From JBAZZQ01 sp041658725 (lineage in GTDB: Bacteria; Planctomycetota; Phycisphaerae; JAAYCJ01), in the NCBI GenBank assembly GCA_041658725.1, contig JBAZZQ010000013.1, positions 1 to 64,000 of the forward strand: DNA of 64,000 nucleotides. The letters run 5' to 3'. The notes beneath the pieces were generated by a model. It was not told the origin of the DNA and did not search any database. It saw nothing but the letters and a program-made list of their open reading frames with translations. Positions 1 through 9,404 of this stretch are shown here, piece after piece. Made by a program: the position numbers and the translations under genes. Positions within the stretch are counted from its first letter, which is position 1. Every line of letters begins with the position of its first letter.

Positions 1-1
1 C

Positions 2-871
2 GTCATGGGCGAGATGGTCCGGCGCGAGTATCCGTTTGGGTGGCTGTCGGGTGATCGGCGGCGGTATCGACCGTGGGGGTTTGAGATATGTAAGAACAAG
101 TACTGCCTGACCCTCGGCGCCCGGGGACCTGGCTTTGAAAACTACATCGGGAAGGTCTCCGGCAGGATCAAAGAAGGTCTCGTCGATGAACTGGATTGGC
201 CGACCCTCTGGCGTCAGACGGAAAATTTTCCGGAATTGCGCGCCTGCGGGGAGGAAAAGCTCCGGCTGAAGTATCGGCGGATTCATCAAAAAATTTACAT
301 GGTGGAAGGAACCCCAGAAGCCCATATTCTCGTGCATGAAACCCCGGAATGTCGGCAGATTTTATCGTATGCCGGTGATCCGGCGACGGTGGCCGCGATT
401 GCGGCGGAAAAAATCAAATCAGACGCCAAAGAGATTGAAATAATTATGCCTGCCCATCCCAACCTCTTTTGCGGCCCGATGGATGAACTGATGACCAGTT
501 ATCAACTGGCGTACTCCGGTGAAATTTCAATCGTGAACCTGGCTAAGACTTTTTCGCTCTTTCGGACGCATCTGGATGGGCGTGTGTCCGACCTGGGATT
601 AAAAGGGTCCGTGCGGCTGGTCATGGGGCCGACACGACAAACGCCCCGGCAGGAGGTGATTCTGGAGGCGGATGGGCGACAACTTCATATTGAAACCGGC
701 GTCTCGAAGTCCGCAACCGGACCGGCGATAGAGATGACTTGCCATCAGATGGTGGAGCTGCTCTTCTCTCCGTTATGCCTGAACTGGATGGATCGTATAG
801 AGTCTTCCACCCGCTGGCTGGCGGCCCTGATGCCCCTTCCGATTTTTATTCCTCCACTCTACCACGTCTGA
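2..871 (+). CDS. GNAT acetyltransferase with C-terminal SCP2-like domain (5' truncated by window)
   Basis: The reading frame is open to the window edge, so the N-terminal part is missing. The first visible residues (LSGDRRRYRPWGFE) resemble the acetyl-CoA-binding end of an Eis-like GNAT domain, where a G-D-x-x-R-Y-x-x-F/W-G-F/W-E pattern is usual. The remaining ~230 residues fit the second GNAT-like half plus an SCP2 sterol-carrier-like tail. These proteins acetylate amines from acetyl-CoA; the substrate cannot be told. The gene converges on the Gfo/Idh gene with a 22-nt gap. The family call is by remembered motif resemblance only, and the Met codon at position 5 is probably internal. Confidence 0.55.
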   Translation, partial: VMGEMVRREYPFGWLSGDRRRYRPWGFEICKNKYCLTLGARGPGFENYIGKVSGRIKEGLVDELDWPTLWRQTENFPELRACGEEKLRLKYRRIHQKIYMVEGTPEAHILVHETPECRQILSYAGDPATVAAIAAEKIKSDAKEIEIIMPAHPNLFCGPMDELMTSYQLAYSGEISIVNLAKTFSLFRTHLDGRVSDLGLKGSVRLVMGPTRQTPRQEVILEADGRQLHIETGVSKSATGPAIEMTCHQMVELLFSPLCLNWMDRIESSTRWLAALMPLPIFIPPLYHV

Positions 872-893
872 TACCGAATATGGCATGAGCGTA

Positions 894-1874
894 TTATTTT
901 AACTCAATCGGCTTTTTTTCCCGGCCTGAGCGATAGATGGCCTCGATTAAAGCGACCACTCTTTTTCCATAGTCGCCGTCGGTAATCGGATTGCGGTTTT
1001 CCTTGATGGCAGCGATAAATTCTTTCCATTCCATCTCCAAGCCATCGACTTGCTCACAAACGATTTCGCGAGTCTGATTTCCCTGGGCTAGTTGAACATT
1101 TCCCCAAGGCCCGATCTCCATCATTCCCTTGGTTCCGATCAGCCGGACGGAGATTTCAGCGGTTTTCGGGGTATACCCCTGGCAGAGGATCAAGGTGGCC
1201 GTAACCCCGTTTTCAAACTGGATATGGGCCGAAAGATCGCTTTCCACGGCCATGCCTTCTCTATTTTGTTGGACGCAAGCGTCCACCCGCACGGGCTTGC
1301 TTTGTGTCAGGTACAGCAAGTGATCGATCTGGTGAGGCCCGGTGTTCATCAAGGGTCCACCACCGCCCTTGACCGGATCAAGAAGCCAGGGCGCCCGTTT
1401 TTCCCAGTTGTAATAGGCGTAGATGGTGTCAATTATCATGGTCAGCCGTCCGATTTCCCCATTGTCGAGCAGGGTTCGGGCGATTCGCAGGGACGCATTG
1501 TACTGATGGGTATGCCCCACCAATATTTTCAATCCCTTGGCCTGTGCCTTGGCCATCAAGGCGTCGCATTCCGCGACAGTATTGGCCATGGGCTTTTCCA
1601 TCAGAAGATGCCGGCCCGACTCCAGAACCGCCAGTCCGACCGGGGCATGAAGATAGTGGGGAAGACACACCCCCACTACGTCAAGGTCCGCGTTTTTCAA
1701 CATATCGCGATAATCGGTAAAGAAGGCCCCGCATTTGACCTCGGTGGCGAAATGCTTCCCTTTTGCCTCGTCGATATCGCTGACGGCGGCAAGCGTAAGC
1801 CCTTCCAGTTTGTTGATCGCGAGGGCATGACTATACGCGATTGTTCCGGTGCCAATAAGTCCAATTTTCAACAT
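894..1874 (-). CDS. Gfo/Idh/MocA family NAD(P)-dependent sugar dehydrogenase
   Basis: Oxidoreductase of 326 residues acting on a sugar or sugar derivative in the cytoplasm. The N-terminal Rossmann fold has GLIGTGTIA at residues 5-13. The family EKP motif with the catalytic lysine is at about 93-95, and the C-terminal domain carries GPHQIDHL near 179-186. I chose the ATG at 1874 over the upstream TTG because AAGGAG lies seven bases before it. It is the last gene of the leftward cluster, 14 bases after the heparinase-like gene, so it probably processes the sugar released by the neighbouring enzymes. Sugar specificity cannot be read from the sequence. Confidence 0.9.
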   Translation of the reverse strand: MLKIGLIGTGTIAYSHALAINKLEGLTLAAVSDIDEAKGKHFATEVKCGAFFTDYRDMLKNADLDVVGVCLPHYLHAPVGLAVLESGRHLLMEKPMANTVAECDALMAKAQAKGLKILVGHTHQYNASLRIARTLLDNGEIGRLTMIIDTIYAYYNWEKRAPWLLDPVKGGGGPLMNTGPHQIDHLLYLTQSKPVRVDACVQQNREGMAVESDLSAHIQFENGVTATLILCQGYTPKTAEISVRLIGTKGMMEIGPWGNVQLAQGNQTREIVCEQVDGLEMEWKEFIAAIKENRNPITDGDYGKRVVALIEAIYRSGREKKPIELK

Positions 1875-1888
1875 GTTCAACTCCTTAA

Positions 1889-4543
1889 TTAAATGGGTTT
1901 CTTTCTAAACGTCGAAGGTAATCTCGGCGACAGAGAAACCTGTATTTCCAGTTCATTTTTTGTAACGCCAAGACGTAAATCCCTGCTGTCCAGGGAAAAC
2001 AACGAAGAACGCGGCTTTGGGCCTTTAATGCCGTAATGCCCGGGGGCGATTTCCCTGATCGAGTAACGGAGTTCGGACGACTTTGTCGCGGCGAACAATG
2101 TCGCGTGGGTTACGATCCCCGATGAGGAAAACGCCGGTAAGTCGTAGATTATTTTTCGAGGCGGATAATCGGCGTATGGATAATCCTTTTTATTCAGTGC
2201 AACCCTCCAATCCTCGCTAGCCATTACGCCCGAGCGGGTATCCCAATGGGAAGGGTCCAAGACATCCATGAAGACGCCTTTCTGGGATACTCGCCATCCC
2301 ATGGGGACGGCCTGGAGTTTTCCCAGGAAATTCCATTCGAGGTGGCCCGTGAGTTCATTCGGCTCCATCACTTGCACCCGGTCGATCACCAGCAGCCAGG
2401 CATTGGTCAGGACGACCAGGGTCCGATACCAGTTGGTCCCCGCATACCCGCAAAGCGCCGAAGTCAGCCAGGCGTGGGATTTCTTCGATCCCGCGGTCAG
2501 TAGAGCGCAAGCCGGAGGTAAATCTTTGACGACCTCGCCGCCCTGTTTTAAAACAAGCATATTGTGGTCTTCCGGACCAAGCTCTCGGCCATAGTAGGAT
2601 TTGCTGGCATTGCTGATACCGGGTTTCTTCCCGTATCCATTGGAAACCAGCCAGTGGCGGCCGAGGTGATTTAGGCGAACGATCCCGTTGAGTTCATTAT
2701 GGCTGTGCGATATCGACAGGTTTCCGAATCCGTTAAAGATCAGATACTGATCCTGGGGATTCCACCCTGTTCGATACGCCATTTTGTCAAAAGCATAACG
2801 TCGGGCGAAGCCAGGGGCATACTGACGAAGAGCCTGGGGGTCCATCTGGGCGGTTTCCCAGGTTCCGCATGGCGGCATCGTGCCTGGTTCGCTCCTGCGT
2901 AATCCGGTCAGGGCAAAAAAGACGGGTGTCAGGTACGGATGCGATTGGCGAAAAGAATTTCTCGAAAACCATTGCAGGTGAGGGTCTTTCGACGCGCAGA
3001 CCGCCAAAACCGCCAAGCTGTCGCTGTTTCTGGAATTCATCTGGACCGCCGAATCGCCGTAATCCACCGGGCGAAAGAAGTTGTCGGCACAAATCATTTG
3101 GCGCCTGGCTGCCAGCGTCAGGACGTCGCGTCCAAACAGGCCAAACCTGTTTCCGAGAAACGCGCTGTAGGATGCCAGATGCTCGAAAACTATCGGTTCG
3201 TAGGCATTCGCATTTTCGATCTGCTTGTAGCGGGTCCACAAATTTCCACTGAAAAGCAGGTCCGCCTTTTTAGCCCAGACAATGGTATCCGGTACGCCGT
3301 AGCGGGCAAAATAGTCGGCGGAGAGAAAAAGGGTGCGGGCCTTGAAGGTCTCATGATTGTGGCGAAGGTTTGGATTAAATCGTGGTTTCCAATACTTCTC
3401 ATAATAGTCTTTAACGGTCATGGCGCAGGCTTGGAGCAGGTTGGCGAGGATCAACCGATCCTCTCGAGTGAACAACGGATAATGCTCCAGCCGGGCGTAA
3501 TAATGGATCAGTATGCCCAGATAAAAATCCATATCGCTGAGGTAGCTGGCGCCTTTCGGCGTTTTCAAATAGTAATCCGCCAGTTTTAAGAGGATCGCTC
3601 GGAAGAAGACCATCGCCCGTGGGTCTCCGGTAATGAAAAAGTACCGGGCCGCCCGAATCGCCGCAGTAATCGGTAAGATATTATAATAATTTTTCTCCGG
3701 CCCACCGGAGTCGAATCCACGGGCGAAAACCGCTGCCGCGCGCACGGGATCGACCGGGGCCTTCGCATTCCTAAGAACCGGATGATTCCCTTCTTTCAAT
3801 GACTGAACGAGCATATCCTTCCAGGAGATCAAATGTTTCCGCATTTGGGTACCAGGGACTACGTGATGAAGATGGTTTAGCCTTACAATCTCTCGATCCT
3901 TTCTTATGTTGCCCAGAACATAATCCACGGCCAATCTGAGTTGATCCGGACTCCCGGCGATCTGAATGACATTTTTGTCCGGGGCAGCCAGTCCTACGAA
4001 CGTGGTTACGAGCCAGCCGCCATCACCGGGGATGACGCTATCAGCGATACCATACAAGTACCGGAGCGCCAAGTCAAGCGCCAATCGGCTTTGGTGAGAA
4101 CCACCGAAGAGAATCGCATGTCGGGTCTTAAAAATAGTTATGTCCGTATCTTCCTGGTCCCGAAGCGACAAGGTAATACCGAAGCGATTCTTAACTTCGC
4201 GAACAAAATAGGCAGCCGCTTTTTTCAGCGCAGGCTGCATACAAGGGGCCAGGACCACGGTGGGCTTTTCTGCATCGGTCGAAAAATCGGTATCTCTCCG
4301 CACGGGTATAATCTCTCGTATCTCAAGCGGTGGAAAGGGCCATTGATTTTCTCGCGACAGATACCGGGATAGCAATTCAACTCCACCGCGTTCGAGGAGT
4401 CCTCGCTCCTTTTCATTCAGATCGACCACAGTGAGTTTGCGTTTGTCCCAGCTGGCTTCCGTTACGTGTTTGCGCACGCGATACCCGCGACGGTCAAAGA
4501 GATCCATGAGTTCTTTCTCTCGACTGTCATTTCCGGGTTTCAT
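1889..4543 (-). CDS. Heparinase II/III-like polysaccharide lyase family protein
   Basis: Protein of 884 residues. The centre looks like an (alpha/alpha) toroid, and the C-terminal half resembles the heparinase II/III beta-sandwich, with ISHSHNELNG near residue 610 and GHLEWNFLG near 735. The N-terminal ~230 residues resemble the small domain that precedes alpha-glucuronidase-type hydrolases (a guess). In the family, His/Tyr/Asn residues abstract a proton from a uronic acid and cleave by beta-elimination. No signal peptide is visible, which is odd for a polysaccharide lyase and suggests it acts on imported oligosaccharides. Its ATG overlaps the stop of the deacetylase gene (ATGA), so the two are likely translationally coupled. 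Confidence 0.75.
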   Translation of the reverse strand: MKPGNDSREKELMDLFDRRGYRVRKHVTEASWDKRKLTVVDLNEKERGLLERGGVELLSRYLSRENQWPFPPLEIREIIPVRRDTDFSTDAEKPTVVLAPCMQPALKKAAAYFVREVKNRFGITLSLRDQEDTDITIFKTRHAILFGGSHQSRLALDLALRYLYGIADSVIPGDGGWLVTTFVGLAAPDKNVIQIAGSPDQLRLAVDYVLGNIRKDREIVRLNHLHHVVPGTQMRKHLISWKDMLVQSLKEGNHPVLRNAKAPVDPVRAAAVFARGFDSGGPEKNYYNILPITAAIRAARYFFITGDPRAMVFFRAILLKLADYYLKTPKGASYLSDMDFYLGILIHYYARLEHYPLFTREDRLILANLLQACAMTVKDYYEKYWKPRFNPNLRHNHETFKARTLFLSADYFARYGVPDTIVWAKKADLLFSGNLWTRYKQIENANAYEPIVFEHLASYSAFLGNRFGLFGRDVLTLAARRQMICADNFFRPVDYGDSAVQMNSRNSDSLAVLAVCASKDPHLQWFSRNSFRQSHPYLTPVFFALTGLRRSEPGTMPPCGTWETAQMDPQALRQYAPGFARRYAFDKMAYRTGWNPQDQYLIFNGFGNLSISHSHNELNGIVRLNHLGRHWLVSNGYGKKPGISNASKSYYGRELGPEDHNMLVLKQGGEVVKDLPPACALLTAGSKKSHAWLTSALCGYAGTNWYRTLVVLTNAWLLVIDRVQVMEPNELTGHLEWNFLGKLQAVPMGWRVSQKGVFMDVLDPSHWDTRSGVMASEDWRVALNKKDYPYADYPPRKIIYDLPAFSSSGIVTHATLFAATKSSELRYSIREIAPGHYGIKGPKPRSSLFSLDSRDLRLGVTKNELEIQVSLSPRLPSTFRKKPI

Positions 4544-5247
4544 TTGGCCGCGTCCTCCTGGGGGAGGGATTTACCGCCGGAGTCATGAAATATGATTTTA
4601 TCGTTGAACAGATTGTCGAAAGGCGTTTTAGTCTGACCACCCAGCACATGGAATGCTTCGGCATGCGGCACGCCTATCTCCAGACCGCGAAAGAGGCTCA
4701 TTTTCTCGTGCATATCGACGGCGTACTGAAGGGACTGAGATTTATGGGCAAAAATCCCGTTGCGCTTGATCTGGAGGAATTTTGAAATGTCCACATATCG
4801 ATTAGGTTGAAAGGCCAACGTCTGAAGACCGGTACACACCTCGTAAAACGCGAGGCAAAAGTCCTGATGCCAGACATAAGCCCGCAGGGGAAGGATTCCC
4901 GCCGCCTGATGGTCAGGGTGGGTATCCACCGGCCACTGGGTCAGCACAACGTCGGGCTTTTTTATCTTTACATAATCTTCAAACCGCTGGCGGCTTTGGA
5001 TCGTCGCAGGATACTCGCTCATACCGTACTCGAAGAAATCCACCGCGGCCCCCAGAATATCGGCCGCAGCTCGAGCCTCCCGCTGACGAATTTCACTTTC
5101 GGGGATGCCGTTGATTTTCCGACCCCGCACGGCCGTCCCAAAATGGACGATCAGAACTTCATGTCCCGCCTTCGCGGCCCGGGCAATCAATCCGCCCGCT
5201 CCGGTCTCCGCGTCGTCGGGATGCGCGCTGAACACCAGAATTTTCAT
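4540..5247 (-). CDS. PIG-L family zinc-dependent N-deacetylase
   Basis: LmbE/PIG-L deacetylase of 235 residues, the usual size. The zinc and catalytic motif AHPDDAE is at residues 8-14 and the second metal motif HPDH at about 110-113. Family members remove acetyl groups from N-acetylglucosaminyl substrates. AAGGAG precedes the ATG at good spacing. It lies 12 bases after the DUF4091 gene and overlaps the heparinase-like gene by four bases. Together they suggest deacetylation of an amino-sugar-containing oligosaccharide during breakdown. A role in sugar-ligand biosynthesis is also possible. Confidence 0.88.
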   Translation of the reverse strand: MKILVFSAHPDDAETGAGGLIARAAKAGHEVLIVHFGTAVRGRKINGIPESEIRQREARAAADILGAAVDFFEYGMSEYPATIQSRQRFEDYVKIKKPDVVLTQWPVDTHPDHQAAGILPLRAYVWHQDFCLAFYEVCTGLQTLAFQPNRYVDISKFLQIKRNGIFAHKSQSLQYAVDMHEKMSLFRGLEIGVPHAEAFHVLGGQTKTPFDNLFNDKIIFHDSGGKSLPQEDAAK

Positions 5248-5259
5248 TGTATGATCTCC

Positions 5260-8200
5260 TTATCTTACTTCCACTTCGCTCAAACCCATGAGCACGGGCG
5301 CGCCCTTGCCGCCGCCGTTCGGCGCCATTAGAATCCGGAGTTTGCCGGTGGTTACAGGAGTGAATTTAATTTGTTCCACCGGAGCCTCCGCCGCACGGAA
5401 GTCCGGAGTGGCGGATACCGGTTTCCAGGTTCCAGTTTCGTCGGCGTACTGGATCATGGTCTTTTGGGGCAGGCCGGTATGGGTCATCCAGAAAAGGTTC
5501 ACCTGTGAGACTTGGCGAGGTTGACCCAGGTCCATTTGGACCCAATGCTCCACAGCAGTGGGACCCGAAATCCATGCCACTCGCTCCTCAAATTTGACCG
5601 ACTCGACCCGCAGCCCGTCGTTCAGTGGTCGCGGAGTATAATTTTTGTGGGTGATGTCCACGGAAATCCGGGGGATAATCAACGGCAAGCCCACCCGGAC
5701 CTGGCCGCTCTTGCAGGTCAACGACACCAGGCATCGGTTGACTTCACCGGTGCCGGTCAGCGGAATTTCGATTTTTCCCGCTGAAACCTTCTGGGAGCGT
5801 ACTCGCCAGGGTAACTGCCCGTCCACCAGATACCGAACGGTGATTTTACCATCTTGGGGAACGGTGACCGAGAGCGTGGTTTTATTGTCCTGCTCTGTCA
5901 GTGTGGAATCCAATTCATTTGGAGAAGACAAAACAGATTCGATCATTGTTACGGCCTTGCTTCGAAGTTGATCCAGCAGGTCCGGTGACGCTCCCTTTGC
6001 CAGATGGGTCTGATAGCTGGATTCACGAGGCGAAAGGCTCAGTGCCTGGTCGTAGCTTTCTTCCAAAAACTTTTTAGCATCCGCCATTGTGCGTTCGAGG
6101 GCGTCAAGAACCTGGTAGTCCTCATGTCCGGCACGAATGGCCAGGAAGCGGCGGGAAATCACATAACCCTCGTTGCCCGGACCGGGGTAAACGAGGTTCT
6201 GGGTTTCCACACCCTGCCACGGGCGATACCCGCGGCCGAATCCGTGGCTGCTGCTGAACCAGGAAAAATGGCCCCAGCCGGTGATGCCATATTTTCGGCA
6301 CGTCCAGGGCATGAGTCGGTAATAGGCGATTGGCTCGAAGCTCTCGCCGTCGGCTTGACAATCGTATACCCAGAGTTGCCTGCCTAGTGTTTTCGCAAAC
6401 GCCATGTTAGAGGGAGTACAGAGTCCGACGCCCGGGCCGATGATGTCGTGAGCGAGGGCATTTTTCTTCCAGCCCTCGTCCTGAGGGATACCCGTCGCAT
6501 AAAACCATGATCGGATCGCCGGGTTTACCTCGCGGATCCAATTTGCCATGCTCGTTCCCGTCGGATAGTCACCCTCGCCGGGTTCGTCGTATGTCTCTAT
6601 GATTAGGCGCGAAGGTCCGACATTCAACGCGGCCAACTGGTCTGCCAGGGCCTTGACCCAGGCTTTAAAAGCAATTTTGAATCGAGGCTCGGTCCATTTC
6701 CAGCCCTGGCGGTATGTCAGGTGGGAAAAAATACCCTGACCGCTTATGCAATGGAAACGTGCCTCAGGGACATCGGTCAAGGCCCGGCGAATTATCTGGT
6801 CCACGCGGGTAAAGTCGATGTATTTTATACTGCCGTCGTCGTTGAATTCCGAATCGATACAGGCAGAGGCGATATCGAAGGCGTTGACGCCCAGTTCGAC
6901 CATCGCGTCCCAGGCATATTCTTCATGGCCATAGCATTCGGCGATATCGATTTTATCCAACGGAAGGATCGCCACTGGTAGAACTTTTACTTTGATAGGG
7001 ATTTGGGTTTTGCCCGCCGCGTCCACCATTGAAATGACGGTAATACTTCCGGTGTATTCTCCTGGCAGCAGGCCGGTAGTGTCGATGGAAAGGACAGCCT
7101 GGCTGATGGTGGCGGGATTGACCTGGATGATCTGGCCTTTGCCCAGTTCCGGCAAGGCGTCGGTGAACACTTCGCCCGGCTTGGAAAATCCCCGCATCGC
7201 CGGCACGGAATACAATTTGATCCATTGCGGAGGAAGGATTCGTTCGGCTCGGGCTTCATTATAGAGTTCGGAAACAGCCAACCGAGCTGGATATCCCGTC
7301 GAAGTCAGATTGGCAATATTCAGGGCAATATCCCGATGCTCACCTTTTAAACAGGTTAGGGTGATATCTAATTTTTCTGACCGGGACGCCGGCATTTTGA
7401 CTTCGTTCAGGGTGATATGCGCAGGACCCATCCACATCACAGTCCGCACACCCGCCAGGCGGCTGGCCAGAGTGTCGATCCGTTTGGATAATTCTTCCCG
7501 ATCCGATTTTGAAAGCGCAGCGAATCGTTTGAGATCGTCCCGAACCTTTCCGGCTTGGGTTAAAGTCGTCTCCAACTCCGTGGAAGCCGAAGTAATCAGC
7601 GGACTACTCGGGAAATTCGCCAATGCCTCCTGTGTGGCGAAAATCTGTAGGATCAGGTCCTGGAGTTTTTCCAGGGCTGTCAGGGCATCGCCGACGTAAA
7701 CATCGGTGAACGCGGTGGCCTTGTCGCCTTCCTCGATCTGAATCTCATCGAACCAAACTCGACCATTGTTGTTGGGAGGCCAATAAATGGTCAGGGTGTA
7801 ATTGGGTTTTCCATCGTTCCGGGGTTGCGTGGGCATGGCGACGAAGGTTTTCGAGATGCGGGTCCAATCAGTCGTGGCTTGGGCGGGTTTTAAGGCCACG
7901 CTCTTCGTCCACGAATGATTGGTCAGGAAAATTACACCCGGAGTCCCGTCGCTCGGCCAGACCGTGACATTGTCCGTTTTAATCATGGCGGACAGAGTGT
8001 ACGTCTTGCCGGTCTGGAGGGGCACGTTGTATTGATGATAATAAAAATACTTGGTGGGATCGTTTTCACCCATTCGGAAAGAAAATTTACCGCTATAGAC
8101 AACCTTGTCATCCAGCCCCCCCGCTTTGTGCATGAACCACATCCATCGTTCCCCATATTCGAACGAACCGTCCTGAATGTAATTTTTCCCGGGCAGGGAA

Positions 8201-8328
8201 ATTTGCCCCAGCCACGTTTGTGTCTGCTGCTGAGGAGTTTGTTTCGCTCCCTGAATTTCCGATGAAAAACACCCCAGAAAAACCATCATCCCAAAAACAG
8301 CTTTTAGTCTTCTAATGTACCGGTTCAT
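5260..8328 (-). CDS. Secreted DUF4091-type glycoside hydrolase-like protein
   Basis: Protein of 1022 residues with a signal peptide (about residues 1-27). A lipobox-like FLGC is present but not canonical. A CBM4/9-like jelly-roll is at about 30-215, with FDEIQIEEG as its closing strand. A helical linker and a beta domain follow, then a TIM-barrel-like central part ending in a DUF4091-like segment (GWGHFSWFSSSHG and RAGHEDYQVLDAL, about 660-770). The C terminus (about 890-1022) looks like a discoidin/F5-8 module. It is probably a periplasmic or surface carbohydrate-active enzyme, substrate unknown. AAGGATGA lies just before the ATG, and the gene heads the run into the deacetylase gene. Confidence 0.75.
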   Translation of the reverse strand: MNRYIRRLKAVFGMMVFLGCFSSEIQGAKQTPQQQTQTWLGQISLPGKNYIQDGSFEYGERWMWFMHKAGGLDDKVVYSGKFSFRMGENDPTKYFYYHQYNVPLQTGKTYTLSAMIKTDNVTVWPSDGTPGVIFLTNHSWTKSVALKPAQATTDWTRISKTFVAMPTQPRNDGKPNYTLTIYWPPNNNGRVWFDEIQIEEGDKATAFTDVYVGDALTALEKLQDLILQIFATQEALANFPSSPLITSASTELETTLTQAGKVRDDLKRFAALSKSDREELSKRIDTLASRLAGVRTVMWMGPAHITLNEVKMPASRSEKLDITLTCLKGEHRDIALNIANLTSTGYPARLAVSELYNEARAERILPPQWIKLYSVPAMRGFSKPGEVFTDALPELGKGQIIQVNPATISQAVLSIDTTGLLPGEYTGSITVISMVDAAGKTQIPIKVKVLPVAILPLDKIDIAECYGHEEYAWDAMVELGVNAFDIASACIDSEFNDDGSIKYIDFTRVDQIIRRALTDVPEARFHCISGQGIFSHLTYRQGWKWTEPRFKIAFKAWVKALADQLAALNVGPSRLIIETYDEPGEGDYPTGTSMANWIREVNPAIRSWFYATGIPQDEGWKKNALAHDIIGPGVGLCTPSNMAFAKTLGRQLWVYDCQADGESFEPIAYYRLMPWTCRKYGITGWGHFSWFSSSHGFGRGYRPWQGVETQNLVYPGPGNEGYVISRRFLAIRAGHEDYQVLDALERTMADAKKFLEESYDQALSLSPRESSYQTHLAKGASPDLLDQLRSKAVTMIESVLSSPNELDSTLTEQDNKTTLSVTVPQDGKITVRYLVDGQLPWRVRSQKVSAGKIEIPLTGTGEVNRCLVSLTCKSGQVRVGLPLIIPRISVDITHKNYTPRPLNDGLRVESVKFEERVAWISGPTAVEHWVQMDLGQPRQVSQVNLFWMTHTGLPQKTMIQYADETGTWKPVSATPDFRAAEAPVEQIKFTPVTTGKLRILMAPNGGGKGAPVLMGLSEVEVR

Positions 8329-8494
8329 TGCTCATCCTTAATAAAAAAAACAAGAGAATACGGCCTATCCATTATAGTAACTTATGTGTTGATCGCACAG
8401 AAACCCCTAAACAGTCATTACGAGCCGACGCGCGACACGGCTGCGTAAGTCCTTGGTCACCCATCAAGGCGGGGGAATGGGATTATTTCGTTTG

Positions 8495-9277
8495 TCACCA
8501 CCATTCCTGCAACGAGGCAATGCCCAACTGATAGGTAAGTTGCCAAGGCAATCTCCACTGGGCGTGGCCGTCAACAAACCCTTGGTTGGAGCCGGCCCCT
8601 CCCATTCCGGTCTGATCCGAATGGTTGTGCGGATTGCCGTATTGGCCGCTCACGAACCACGCCGGGTTATTATTAAATACATCCGTCACCAAAACCCTCG
8701 TGCTTGGATCATTGACACGGTTGCTTTTTACCGGATACGTGCCGTCGGAGGTGCCATCAAGACCCCTAGGGGGATATTTTGCATCCCCGCAATAATAGCG
8801 AAATCGGACCCAGGGACTATCGACATTGGAAAGCGTTCCAAAAACAATGTTATATGTGATAAAAAGAGCCTGATTATTAACTGTTGGATTTTGTAGAAAT
8901 TTATCCCACTCGCCCTTCCTTGCTTGCGTCCCACCTCCGTCCCAAGTTTCCCAAAGCGCACTGGGACAGTAAAAGACTTGAGGATTTGGCAGTTGACGGG
9001 GCACAAACACTCTCGTGCTTTTAGGATCCAGCGTCCAGGGATAACAAATTTGTGGGTAAAGGCCGGTAGCGCTTATGCTCGGATACCATCCGTTATTCTC
9101 ATCCGCATACATATTGGCTACCACTGTAATCTGGTGTACGTTGCTCATGCAAACCGCTCGTCTGGCCAGCTCGCGGGCGCTAGACAAGGCCGGCAATAAA
9201 ATGGAAATCAGCACGGCGATGATCGCCACCACCACCAGTAGTTCAATCAGGGTAAATCCATTTCTCTTTTTAATCAT
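8495..9277 (-). CDS. Prepilin-type N-methylation / H-X9-DG domain protein (pseudopilin-like)
   Basis: Protein of 260 residues opening with RNGFTLIELLVVVAIIAVL, a type IV prepilin/type II secretion pseudopilin signal cleaved after Gly before FTLIE. The C terminus has a His-rich stretch followed by GFVDGHAQWR, the H-X9-DG arrangement common in Planctomycetes and Lentisphaerae. I moved the start to the ATG at 9277, which has AAGGAG ten bases upstream; the longer frame adds 23 unsupported residues. Such proteins occur in many copies near secreted degradative enzymes and may help export or assemble them. It follows the giant dockerin gene after a terminator-like hairpin. Confidence 0.9.
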   Translation of the reverse strand: MIKKRNGFTLIELLVVVAIIAVLISILLPALSSARELARRAVCMSNVHQITVVANMYADENNGWYPSISATGLYPQICYPWTLDPKSTRVFVPRQLPNPQVFYCPSALWETWDGGGTQARKGEWDKFLQNPTVNNQALFITYNIVFGTLSNVDSPWVRFRYYCGDAKYPPRGLDGTSDGTYPVKSNRVNDPSTRVLVTDVFNNNPAWFVSGQYGNPHNHSDQTGMGGAGSNQGFVDGHAQWRLPWQLTYQLGIASLQEWW

Positions 9278-9310
9278 TGTCAAAGACTCCTTATTTGTTA
9301 TTCGTATCCC

Positions 9311-9344
9311 AAAAGCGACGGTCCGTGGTGAAACGGACCGCCGC
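9311..9344 (-). terminator. Terminator-like hairpin between dockerin protein and pseudopilin genes
   Basis: Arms 9315-9325 and 9334-9344 form an 11-bp stem with one mismatch and an 8-nt loop. Read leftward it is followed by four T residues. It lies 60 bases after the stop of the giant gene and only about 34 bases before the pseudopilin start. It may attenuate rather than end transcription. Confidence 0.6.
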
Positions 9345-9404
9345 ATTAGATTTTCGATTTTCGATTTTTAATTTAAACCAAAAATCGCTTCTCGATCATT
9401 CCTC

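Noticed and set aside
1092..1892. Rightward 266-codon frame opposite the first Gfo/Idh gene
   Set aside because: Fully antisense to a protein with intact dehydrogenase motifs; no ribosome-binding site.
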